DNA of 64,000 nt from DATCHW01 sp036508135 (lineage in GTDB: Bacteria > Bacteroidota > Ignavibacteria > Tepidaquicellales > Tepidaquicellaceae), in contig DATCHW010000308.1 in NCBI GenBank assembly GCA_036508135.1, positions 1 through 64,000 on the forward strand, in the 5' to 3' direction. The translations under genes were made by a program, and so were the position numbers. Shown one piece after another: positions 34,088-41,918 of the stretch (its first letter is position 1; every line of letters starts with the position of its first letter). Below the pieces are notes generated by a model, which made no database searches, was not told the DNA's origin, and saw only the letters and a list, made by a program, of their open reading frames with translations.

Positions 34088-35683
34088 TTAAGAAATATCA
34101 TCAAAACCTTCAGGTAATTTTGGCTTTACAAAAATTACTTTTTCCCGTTCCATCACTACAGATCCCTCCTTAAAGCCTTTTCTCTTTTTTATAAATTTCT
34201 TAAGGCAAAAAGCTACAGGTACTGTTCCTGCATTACGCGCTTTTGAATAATAGGCACAGATTGATGCTGCAGTTTCTATTATATGTTTATCAATATTCGC
34301 GTTCTTATTACCTGTTTTTAGAACCGTATGCGAACCGCTCGTACCGCGGATATGGAACCAAAGGTCATTCGGAGCAGTATATTTCACGGTGAGAAGGTCG
34401 TTAGACTTGCTGTCTTTTCCAACCCATACCTGATAATCTTCGTTTAGGATGAATTTTCTGAACTTTGATGTTTCGTCAGGATTTTTATCTTTAATTAATG
34501 ATTTAGATATTTTTTTAATTTCTTTTAAATCCGACATTGAATTAAATTTATTTATTTCAGCAGATATAGTTTGTTTTTCTTTTTTTAATTTATCAATTTT
34601 AGTTTTTAACAAAGAAATCGACTCCTTCTGTCTTTTATACTTTTGATAATATTTCTGTGCATTCATTGAGGGAGAAGCAGAAGTATTTAATCTAATTTTT
34701 GTTTTAGAATCACCGCTATATACTTCAAGAAATTCCTGACCGGGAAAAATATCATTTAAATGCTCCAGAATAGAATTACCATAATCCATAAATTTTACCG
34801 AACCGAGAGATTCATTGTACCTTACTGTGAGATTGTTTATCTTAGAATCAATTTTCCTGAGTTTTGACTCAAGTTCGGTTAACTTCTTATTTTTTGTATT
34901 TGTTAAAAATTTCTGTTTTTGTTTTCTTTTATAAAATTCACTAATGAGATCAATAATATTTTCAAATTGGATTTTTTTGTAACTATTTTCATAATATTCT
35001 AAAGGAGTCAAAGACATTATCATATCATTTTGATTCGTATATATAATAAATTCGGGAGTACAAAACCTATCGAGAAGGATTAGAAATTCAGTATCAACAT
35101 TACTTTTCAATGTATCATTTAAAACTGTTTCAAGGGTTATTTTCAAACGAAACGATATTTCTTTGAAATATGATTTTCCAAATCTGATATATTTATTTTT
35201 AAAATATTCTTTAACTGTTCCCGACTCCGGTATCGTTGCCGGTTGAAACAAAAAATGATTATTCAGAGAAGTTCCTTTTAAAGCTGAATTTTCTTTAAAA
35301 GACTCCAGAATAATATTATTATCCGTTATAAAGAAATTCTCTTTTCCTGAAGCGAAAGAGCATATAAGATTCAAATTATTTTCAGTTTTAAAATAAATCA
35401 GTCTATCGGATATATCAATAAATATTTTAGATACCGATATTTCTTTCAGAGATTGAAACAGAGTTGCAGTATTTTGTTTAGCTTTGCTGTAATTATCTCT
35501 CAAAAGGAGAGAGGAATTATTTCTTATACATGAAAACAACAGGTATTTTGTATTTCCATCTTTTGAGAAAGATATTACGAGTTGATCTTTCTCCTGTGAA
35601 AAACATCCGGATATTTTAAAATAAGATAATTCTTTATCGAGATGATTTGCTAACTCTTTTAAGATGTAATAATTATTCAGCAT
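34088..35683 (-). CDS. rqcH: NFACT-family ribosome rescue factor RqcH
   Basis: 531 residues. RqcH/NEMF/Tae2 proteins bind stalled 50S subunits carrying peptidyl-tRNA and recruit tRNA-Ala to add C-terminal alanine tails. The N-terminal NFACT-N region, a central coiled coil (about 260-390, KNKKLTELESKLRKIDSKI) and the NFACT-R domain with NDLWFHIRGTSGSH (DLWFH at 440-444) are visible. The ending KRKGFKEGSVVMEREKVIFV is typical. It converges with the TPR gene and follows atpG by 50 bp. The older name is fibronectin-binding protein. Confidence 0.9.
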   Translation of the reverse strand: MLNNYYILKELANHLDKELSYFKISGCFSQEKDQLVISFSKDGNTKYLLFSCIRNNSSLLLRDNYSKAKQNTATLFQSLKEISVSKIFIDISDRLIYFKTENNLNLICSFASGKENFFITDNNIILESFKENSALKGTSLNNHFLFQPATIPESGTVKEYFKNKYIRFGKSYFKEISFRLKITLETVLNDTLKSNVDTEFLILLDRFCTPEFIIYTNQNDMIMSLTPLEYYENSYKKIQFENIIDLISEFYKRKQKQKFLTNTKNKKLTELESKLRKIDSKINNLTVRYNESLGSVKFMDYGNSILEHLNDIFPGQEFLEVYSGDSKTKIRLNTSASPSMNAQKYYQKYKRQKESISLLKTKIDKLKKEKQTISAEINKFNSMSDLKEIKKISKSLIKDKNPDETSKFRKFILNEDYQVWVGKDSKSNDLLTVKYTAPNDLWFHIRGTSGSHTVLKTGNKNANIDKHIIETAASICAYYSKARNAGTVPVAFCLKKFIKKRKGFKEGSVVMEREKVIFVKPKLPEGFDDIS

Positions 35684-35733
35684 TTAATAATTATAGTCAA
35701 AAGGAATAAATTCAGAAAAATTAAGTCGGAATA

Positions 35734-36603
35734 TTATCCTTCTTTAAGAGCTTCTGCACCCGAAACGATTTCCAGAAGTTCTTTTGTAATAGATTCCTGT
35801 CTTGCCTTATTATAGCTAAGCTCCAGGAATTGTATCATATCCGATGCATTATTTGTGGCTGTCTCCATGGCAGTCATTCTTGCGGCTTCTGCGGCAGCAT
35901 TGGATTCAAGAAGGGTTTTGAGAAATTGAATATTCAGCTGTTTAGGAATTAAATCATTAAGAATCTCTATTTCCGATGGCTCATAAATATAATCAACCAT
36001 GGAAGATTTTGTTTTTTCTTCAGGTTTGATTTCAAAATTAAGAGGAAGGAATCTTTCAGAAACTAAATTTTGTTTTGCAATGGATTTAAATTCATTAAAG
36101 ACAACATCAACCGAATCATATTCATCATTTAAATAACCGTCAATGATATGCTTAACAATGTCATTCACCAACTGGGGAGAAAGAACTCCTAAAATATTAT
36201 TATATGAATTGAGAATATTATAATTATATTTTTTAAAATAATCCGTTGCTTTTTTTCCGATAGTGATTAGTTTAACCTTTTTTCCTGAATTTTTAATTAG
36301 GTTTACGGTGTATTTCATTATATTAGTGTTAAAGGAACCGCACAAGCCTCTATCAGAAGAAATCACTACGATGAGATTAGAATTTATTTCACGGGGTTGC
36401 ATCAAAACATTAATATTTTTATCTGCAACTTTCAACAAATGAGATAATAATTCGTTCATTTTTAAAGCATAAGGTCTGGTGGCAATGATTTTATCCTGAG
36501 CGCGACGAAGTTTTGCAGCTGAAACCATTTTCATGGCTTTAGTTATCTTCTGAGTGCTTTTTATAGCTCCGATTCTTGTTTTAATTTCCTTTAATGTGGC
36601 CAC
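35734..36603 (-). CDS. atpG: ATP synthase F1 gamma subunit
   Basis: 289 residues, the central rotor shaft. The N-terminus ATLKEIKTRIGAIKSTQKITKAMKMV and C-terminus ARQESITKELLEIVSGAEAL are the conserved coiled-coil ends, and VVISSDRGLCGSFNTNI is the family motif. The start codon is GTG (36601-36603). It is the last gene of this atp operon; neither atpD nor atpC follows. Confidence 0.96.
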   Translation of the reverse strand: MATLKEIKTRIGAIKSTQKITKAMKMVSAAKLRRAQDKIIATRPYALKMNELLSHLLKVADKNINVLMQPREINSNLIVVISSDRGLCGSFNTNIMKYTVNLIKNSGKKVKLITIGKKATDYFKKYNYNILNSYNNILGVLSPQLVNDIVKHIIDGYLNDEYDSVDVVFNEFKSIAKQNLVSERFLPLNFEIKPEEKTKSSMVDYIYEPSEIEILNDLIPKQLNIQFLKTLLESNAAAEAARMTAMETATNNASDMIQFLELSYNKARQESITKELLEIVSGAEALKEG

Positions 36604-36630
36604 TTATATAAAAAATAATATTTATTAATA

Positions 36631-36906
36631 TCAGCTCTTTACAATTCCGCGTTCTTCAAAAAGTCCGGATATTTTTTTTCCGAGTTCGGGATAATCCATT
36701 TTAGAAGACCTTGGATCTGCCTGATCTATTGCATCCATGAAATCCGTAATTTCATTATCCATATACATATTAAGACAGAAACCCAGTCTGTACCTTTCGT
36801 TATCGACTGGAATAATTTCTTTTAATTCGTCAACTACTGAATATATTTTTTTAACGAGGCTATCTTCACTCGCATAGTTTATTTCAGACGGCGGTTTTGT
36901 TGTCAT
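36631..36906 (-). CDS. Small unknown protein within the atp operon
   Basis: 91 residues, between atpA and atpG, 13 bp after atpA and 27 bp before atpG. It is acidic and helical in character (LVKKIYSVVDELKEIIPVDN, LNMYMDNEITDFMDAIDQAD) with no signal peptide, membrane segment or cysteine motif. Its position between two F1 genes, where atpA and atpG normally adjoin, suggests a lineage-specific ATP synthase subunit, assembly factor or inhibitor. No known family is recognised; it does not resemble the epsilon or zeta subunits. Confidence 0.75.
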   Translation of the reverse strand: MTTKPPSEINYASEDSLVKKIYSVVDELKEIIPVDNERYRLGFCLNMYMDNEITDFMDAIDQADPRSSKMDYPELGKKISGLFEERGIVKS

Positions 36907-36919
36907 ATCAGTAAATTTT

Positions 36920-38440
36920 TTATTTTAACGATGTTTTATATCTTTGAGTAAAATCAGAGATCACTTCATCCAATTTCTTTGTTATTTCAACAGTTAAATC
37001 TTTTTTTGCAGCGATATCATTTAACAGATTCTTATGGAGGTTTTCCATTTCACTTAAGAGATCTGATTCATATTTAGAAATGAATTCTACTGCAATTTCA
37101 TCGAGATGACCATTAGTAGCAGCATAAATAATAACTACCTGCTTTTCGACATCCATCGGAACGAACTGGTTTTGTTTTAATACTTCGACTAACCTTTCAC
37201 CTCTTTTTAACTGCTGTAAAGTAGATTTATCAAGATCTGAGCCAAATTTTGCAAATGCTTCAATTTCACGGTACTGAGCAAGATCCAGTCTTAAAGTACC
37301 CGCAATTTTTTTCATAGCTTTAATCTGAGCATTACCGCCCACTCTGGAAACCGAAATACCCACATTGATAGCCGGTCGTACACCCACATTAAATAAATCA
37401 GGTTCCAGATAAATCTGACCATCTGTAATCGAGATTACGTTAGTCGGGATATAAGCTGATACGTCCCCCGCTTTCGTCTCAATTACCGGTAAGGCTGTCA
37501 GACTTCCTCCTCCGAGTTCGTCTGAAAGTTTTGAAGCTCTTTCCAGAAGCCTTGAGTGAAGATAGAACACGTCTCCCGGATATGCTTCCCTTCCGGGAGG
37601 TCTTCTCAAGAGCAAGGATACTTCACGGTATGCTGCTGCCTGCTTGGTTAAATCATCGTAGATACAAAGCGAATGGCGTCCACTATCACGGAAGTATTCC
37701 CCTAATGCAGCTCCGGAATATGGAGCAATATATTGAAGCGGTGCCGGGTCCGAAGCAGTAGCAGAAATAACTGTGGTATATTCCATTGCTCCTGCATCCT
37801 GTAAGTTTTTAACAACCTGAGCTACAGTAGAACCTTTTTGTCCGATTGCAACATAAACACAAAAAACATCTTTTCCTTTTTGATTAATAATTGTATCAAT
37901 AGCAATTGCAGTTTTTCCGGTCTGTCTGTCGCCGATAATTAATTCTCTTTGTCCCCTTCCGATAGGAATCATAGCATCAATTGCTTTAATACCTGTCTGG
38001 AGAGGTTCTTTAACAGGTTGTCTTTGTATGACACCGAGAGCTTTTTTTTCTATAGGATTAAATTTTACACCTTTAATTTCACCTTTCCCATCAAGAGGAA
38101 TTCCGAGGGGATTTATTACTCTTCCAAGAAATGCTTCCCCTACAGGTATCGAAGCAATCCTTCCCAATCTTTTAACCTGATCACCTTCTTTTACCAGTGA
38201 AGTTTCTCCGAACAGAATACATCCTACGTTATCCTCTTCGAGGTTGAGGGCAATTCCAATCACCCCATTAGGAAATTCAATAAGTTCGCTTGCCATACAG
38301 TTATTCAAACCATAGACTCTTGCAACTCCATCCCCAACATATAAGACCGTTCCGACTTCATAAATATCTACTTCATTTTCAAAACCTGTTAACTGCTGCA
38401 ACAAGATTGCAGATACTTCATCGGGTTTTACCAAATTCAT
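36920..38440 (-). CDS. atpA: ATP synthase F1 alpha subunit
   Basis: 506 residues, the non-catalytic nucleotide-binding subunit. Walker A GDRQTGKT is at 170-177; VGDGVARVYGL, PVGEAFLGRVINPLG and the alpha signature PAINVGISVSRVGG are intact. A good ribosome-binding site (AGGAG, 7 bases before ATG) precedes it, unusual in this window. It lies between atpH and a small unknown gene. Confidence 0.97.
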   Translation of the reverse strand: MNLVKPDEVSAILLQQLTGFENEVDIYEVGTVLYVGDGVARVYGLNNCMASELIEFPNGVIGIALNLEEDNVGCILFGETSLVKEGDQVKRLGRIASIPVGEAFLGRVINPLGIPLDGKGEIKGVKFNPIEKKALGVIQRQPVKEPLQTGIKAIDAMIPIGRGQRELIIGDRQTGKTAIAIDTIINQKGKDVFCVYVAIGQKGSTVAQVVKNLQDAGAMEYTTVISATASDPAPLQYIAPYSGAALGEYFRDSGRHSLCIYDDLTKQAAAYREVSLLLRRPPGREAYPGDVFYLHSRLLERASKLSDELGGGSLTALPVIETKAGDVSAYIPTNVISITDGQIYLEPDLFNVGVRPAINVGISVSRVGGNAQIKAMKKIAGTLRLDLAQYREIEAFAKFGSDLDKSTLQQLKRGERLVEVLKQNQFVPMDVEKQVVIIYAATNGHLDEIAVEFISKYESDLLSEMENLHKNLLNDIAAKKDLTVEITKKLDEVISDFTQRYKTSLK

Positions 38441-38447
38441 TTAAATT

Positions 38448-38453
38448 TCTCCT
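38448..38453 (-). promoter_or_regulatory. Shine-Dalgarno site of atpA
   Basis: On the minus strand TAGGAG precedes the atpA ATG (38438-38440) with 7 bases between. Only atpA and atpE in this operon carry such a site. Confidence 0.75.
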
Positions 38454-38478
38454 ATTATAAAATATTTTTTCTTTTAAA

Positions 38479-39033
38479 TTAATTTTTTGCAAAAATATTT
38501 GCCTCTTTAAACTTAGTTTTAAGGTTATCAAGTTGTCTTTTAATGCTTGCATCGACTATCGTGTCTTTCACCTGGACAGTAAATCCACCAATCACATTTT
38601 TATCTATTACAAAATTTGCTATAATTTTTTTCTTTGTAAATATTTCCATCTCCCTGATGATTTTTTCCTTCTCATAGTCATTCATTTCAACGGCTGTACG
38701 GATATTGATATCAACAATTCCCTTTTTTTCTTTAGTAAGAAAAATAAAATCTTCAAGTAAAGTTCTAATAATATTTTCCCTTTTATGCTTAATAAGCAGG
38801 AATATAAATTCGAGAGATAATTTTTCAATTTTATTCCCGAATAATTCCGTTACTGACTTTTTTTTACGAACAGGACTGATAATTGGACTTTTGAAAAAAA
38901 GTTCAAGCTGTCGTGAAGAATTCAAAAGGCTGAGAATCATATCAACATCAGCGATTACAGATTCAAGCCTGCCGCTTTTCACTGCGGCATCATAAAGTGC
39001 CAGAGAATATCTTCGGGAAACTCTTAATACCAT
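38479..39033 (-). CDS. atpH: ATP synthase F1 delta subunit
   Basis: 184 residues, part of the peripheral stator joining F1 to the b subunits. Family features are SRRYSLALYDAAVKSGRLESV at the N-terminus, FFKSPIISPVRKKKSVTELF in the middle and the C-terminal GGFTVQVKDTIVDASIKRQLDNLK. The gene lies 31 bp after atpF and 38 bp before atpA. Confidence 0.94.
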   Translation of the reverse strand: MVLRVSRRYSLALYDAAVKSGRLESVIADVDMILSLLNSSRQLELFFKSPIISPVRKKKSVTELFGNKIEKLSLEFIFLLIKHKRENIIRTLLEDFIFLTKEKKGIVDINIRTAVEMNDYEKEKIIREMEIFTKKKIIANFVIDKNVIGGFTVQVKDTIVDASIKRQLDNLKTKFKEANIFAKN

Positions 39034-39064
39034 TATTTATAATTATTCAAAATTATATGTTAAA

Positions 39065-39628
39065 TCAATTTTTACTTACACGCGTTAAAAAATCATCTAT
39101 GATTTTCTTTTGCTTCGGCTCATCAAGATTCTCATTAATTATTTTCCCGGCTGCTTTAATTACGAGATCAGATATTTGATCTCTCATTTGCTCAATTGCG
39201 GATTCTTTTTCATTTTCAATATCCTGCTTTGCCCGGACAATTAATTTATTTGCTTCCTCCCCGGCTTTGGAAATAATACCATCTTTTTCTTTCTTCGCCA
39301 TTTCCTTAGCTTCGTTTATGATTTCCATAGATTGCTTTGTTGCCTCATCAAGATTCTTTTTATTCTGTTCCATAAGTTCTTTTGCTTCTTTATTAAGCCT
39401 CTCAGCATTATCAAGGGCATTTTTAATAGTATCTTCCCTGTTATTAAGAGCTTTCAGAAGAGGTTTCCATGCATATTTACGAAGGACGAGCAATACGAGA
39501 ATAAAAATAATAATCGTCCAGATTATCAATCCGGGATTGACCGTAAGTAAGCCGAATTCCTTATGTCCTTCGCTTCCGGAAAAAAGGAACACCAGATTAT
39601 GTCCTACAAAAGATAAAATACCTGTCAT
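39065..39628 (-). CDS. atpF: ATP synthase F0 b subunit
   Basis: 187 residues. A single N-terminal transmembrane helix (about 28-46, PGLIIWTIIIFILVLLVL) is followed by KYAWKPLLKALNNREDTI and a long charged coiled coil ending near FLTRVSKN. It forms the stator stalk with delta. Only one b gene is present, so b should be a homodimer. It follows atpE by 67 bp. Confidence 0.95.
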   Translation of the reverse strand: MTGILSFVGHNLVFLFSGSEGHKEFGLLTVNPGLIIWTIIIFILVLLVLRKYAWKPLLKALNNREDTIKNALDNAERLNKEAKELMEQNKKNLDEATKQSMEIINEAKEMAKKEKDGIISKAGEEANKLIVRAKQDIENEKESAIEQMRDQISDLVIKAAGKIINENLDEPKQKKIIDDFLTRVSKN

Positions 39629-39695
39629 TATATTTCATTAAATAAATGTTCTAAAATAAACCTTAATAAATTTACGAAAGGTTTACAGAATTAAA

Positions 39696-39926
39696 TTATG
39701 CTTTAATTGCAAGCAAGATGCAGATTACAAGCCCAAAGAGCGCAACACCTTCAATAAGTGCGGCAGCAATAATCATTGAAGTTCTTATATCCCCTAATGC
39801 TTCGGGATTTCTTCCGCTTGCATCCATTGCAGAGCCTGCTAATTTACCGATACCGAATGCTGCACCGATAACTACAAGACCCGCTCCAATACCTGCTGCT
39901 AAGTAAGCTAATGCTAAATTTGTCAT
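39696..39926 (-). CDS. atpE: ATP synthase F0 c subunit
   Basis: 76-residue helical hairpin forming the rotor ring. Helix 1 is glycine rich (LAAGIGAGLVVIGAAFGIG), the polar loop is GRNPEAL, and helix 2 carries the ion-binding Glu59 in ALIEGVALFGLVI. The residues around Glu59 lack the Gln and Ser/Thr set of sodium-binding rings, so protons are the likely coupling ion. A clear Shine-Dalgarno site fits the need for many copies. Confidence 0.96.
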   Translation of the reverse strand: MTNLALAYLAAGIGAGLVVIGAAFGIGKLAGSAMDASGRNPEALGDIRTSMIIAAALIEGVALFGLVICILLAIKA

Positions 39927-39937
39927 AAGTTAGATTT

Positions 39938-39943
39938 CTCCTT
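39938..39943 (-). promoter_or_regulatory. Shine-Dalgarno site of atpE
   Basis: AAGGAG on the minus strand stands 11 bases before the atpE ATG (39924-39926). The spacing is somewhat long, but the match is full. It probably raises c-subunit output relative to single-copy subunits. Confidence 0.7.
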
Positions 39944-39980
39944 TTAAATTAAAATGAATTCTGTTTGTTAATTAATAAAA

Positions 39981-40958
39981 TTAATGTTCCTGATGAACCG
40001 CCATATTAATAAATATGACAGATAGTATCGTAAAAATATAAGCCTGTAAAACGGCTACAAAAATTTCGAGCATATAAATAAAGATTGCAAAAGGTACCGC
40101 AATTATGATTCCCGCATACGACATTATAAAAATAAGACCTATTAAAGATAAAATAATAATTGAACCGGCATTAATGTTCGCAAATAGACGCATAAGGAGT
40201 GCAAAAGGTTTTGTGAACAACCCTATAAACTCGACTATTATCATGATAGGCAAAACGAACACGGGAATTCCCGAAGGAACCAGCCCTCTAAAATATCCCC
40301 ACACACCGTATTTCTTCATCCCGGATACCTGAATCATTGAAAATGCGATTATGGCAAGAGCAGACGTTACATTAATGTTTTTAGTAGGCTGAGCCATAAA
40401 AGGAATTAAACCAAGAAGATTAGCGAAAAGAATAAAGAAAAAAATTGTGAGGAAGAAAGGAAGCATTTTAAGACCTTGCTTTCCCATATTCGGCATTACA
40501 ATTTCGTCTCTAATGAAAATAATTATTGTTTCAACAAAATTACCGATACCTTTAGGCACCCTGTTCTTAGTGTTAATTGATGCAGCTCTCAGGAGCACTA
40601 AAATCAAAATTACAGATGAAACTAACATCATAAACATACTCTTTGTAACGGACATATCAATCGTTAATCCACCTAAATGAATAGGTTCAAATTGAGGGAG
40701 AGGTAATTTACCGAAGAAATAGAAATCGACATAATCGTGGTCAACTACTTTCTCAATAATGTCAAACTTCTCTTCTTTTTCTATTTCTTGTCCACTTTCT
40801 GACTTAGCAGAATCTACAGTGTGCGGAACATTTTTTGTATCCTCGGTTGATTTTTCCTGTGAATGCTGAGAATAAACAGAACTGTACAATAAAAGAAAAA
40901 TAACAGTGACAATAAGAGTTAAAATTCTATTATGAATATTCCTGTTTAAAGGTCTCAA
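39981..40958 (-). CDS. atpB: ATP synthase F0 a subunit, N-terminally extended
   Basis: 325 residues. The proton half-channel subunit has the essential Arg in PFALLMRLFANINAGSI. Before the conserved core lies a signal-peptide-like stretch (ILTLIVTVIFLLLYSSVYSQ) and about 60 hydrophilic, Glu/Lys-rich residues, an extension known from Bacteroidota a subunits. The start must be TTG (40956-40958): no ATG or GTG stands upstream before the stop of the preceding gene that would keep this leader. The next gene, atpE, is 54 bp on. Confidence 0.94.
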   Translation of the reverse strand: MRPLNRNIHNRILTLIVTVIFLLLYSSVYSQHSQEKSTEDTKNVPHTVDSAKSESGQEIEKEEKFDIIEKVVDHDYVDFYFFGKLPLPQFEPIHLGGLTIDMSVTKSMFMMLVSSVILILVLLRAASINTKNRVPKGIGNFVETIIIFIRDEIVMPNMGKQGLKMLPFFLTIFFFILFANLLGLIPFMAQPTKNINVTSALAIIAFSMIQVSGMKKYGVWGYFRGLVPSGIPVFVLPIMIIVEFIGLFTKPFALLMRLFANINAGSIIILSLIGLIFIMSYAGIIIAVPFAIFIYMLEIFVAVLQAYIFTILSVIFINMAVHQEH

Positions 40959-40963
40959 ATTTT

Positions 40964-41365
40964 CTATGCAGATAATTTTTTTATTTTCGAAAAACAGTTA
41001 AGAAAAATAATTTCAATTGCTATAAATGCAAAATAAAAACCGAATAAAGAAAAAACGAAGAACATTTCATTCAACTTAAAAACAAGCAACCCGATAAGCA
41101 CAAAAATCAATGTTACAAATAATCTCACTACCATACTTCCAAAAAGAATGGTAAAAAATCTTTTGTTATCTTTATCTATCGCTTTAACAATAAACTTTGT
41201 ACCAAGTAAAACATTTGCAAGACTTAAAATCCATCCGGAAAAAACAGAAATCGGTTCAATTTTATATTGAGTAAACAAGTTAAGCAATACAACTGTTAAA
41301 AGTGAAATAGAACTGAGAATCACAATAGAATAGATGAAGTTCCTTTTACATACGAAATTTACCAT
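40964..41365 (-). CDS. Small membrane protein of the atp operon (AtpI-like)
   Basis: 133 residues with four hydrophobic helices (about 12-30, 38-55, 70-92, 100-122). It stands between atpZ and atpB, the position of atpI (ATP synthase subunit I) in other operons. The sequence is not closely matched to any AtpI I can recall, so the call rests on topology and position. Such proteins aid c-ring assembly or act as ion carriers for the synthase. It ends 5 bp before the atpB start. Confidence 0.7.
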   Translation of the reverse strand: MVNFVCKRNFIYSIVILSSISLLTVVLLNLFTQYKIEPISVFSGWILSLANVLLGTKFIVKAIDKDNKRFFTILFGSMVVRLFVTLIFVLIGLLVFKLNEMFFVFSLFGFYFAFIAIEIIFLNCFSKIKKLSA

Positions 41366-41367
41366 AA

Positions 41368-41652
41368 TTACATCTTCTTTTGCTTATCTTTTTTATCATC
41401 TTCAGTAAGTCTTTTAATCGTAAGATAAAAGCTATAAAAGCCGCCTCCGAACCCCATGAAAGTGAGTATAAGGGTAAAGATAAACTCAGTTTTAAATGTT
41501 CTATCGAGCCATACTCCGATGAATAAAAACACTAAAATTGTAACGGCAAGCTGAATACCAAGTCCGGAATACTGAATCGCTTTAGAATCAGCTTTAATTA
41601 AAGGTTTCGTTAAAAAATCTTTAAAAGAACTATTTTTTTTATCATTTAGCAT
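41368..41652 (-). CDS. atpZ: AtpZ/AtpI-family ATP synthase accessory protein
   Basis: 94 residues from the ATG at 41652 (an upstream ATG at 41697 would add 15 hydrophobic, unlikely residues). Two transmembrane helices: YSGLGIQLAVTILVFLFIGV and FIFTLILTFMGFGGGFYSFY, joined by WLDRTF. This two-helix plan with the GxGxQ start is typical of AtpZ. It heads the atp operon. The Lys/Asp-rich tail (EDDKKDKQKK) is cytoplasmic by the positive-inside rule. Confidence 0.85.
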   Translation of the reverse strand: MLNDKKNSSFKDFLTKPLIKADSKAIQYSGLGIQLAVTILVFLFIGVWLDRTFKTEFIFTLILTFMGFGGGFYSFYLTIKRLTEDDKKDKQKKM

Positions 41653-41817
41653 CAAAAATACAATTTTAAAATTAAGAAAATTTAGACTTAAAATCAATCC
41701 AACTTAAAGCATGAAAATTGAAAAGTGAGAAAGTTAAAAGGACAAAGGGTAAGAAAAGGAAACCTGAACCTGAATTTAGATGATTAAGGGATTGGTATGT
41801 TTAAAAGAAAAGGATTC

Positions 41818-41895
41818 CCCCCTCCACGGAGCGCAAGTGCTGTGAATAACCAGTGAGATTGCATTCCCAATGATGACTTAGGGAATGAGGGGAAA
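41818..41895. repeat. GC-rich dyad in the atp upstream gap
   Basis: CATTCCC (41862-41868) and GGGAATG (41881-41887) form an inner hairpin, and outer CCCCCTCC and GAGGGGAAAG segments can pair around it. The composition stands out from its AT-rich surroundings and recalls the dyad at 4264-4325. It lies between the acyl-CoA carboxyltransferase gene end and the atp operon start, so it might also act as a terminator or a leader structure. Confidence 0.45.
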
Positions 41896-41918
41896 GAAGA
41901 GGGAAAAATAAAATAGAT

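Noticed and set aside
37531..37761. 76-residue plus-strand open frame inside atpA
   Set aside because: Antisense to the conserved nucleotide-binding region of atpA.
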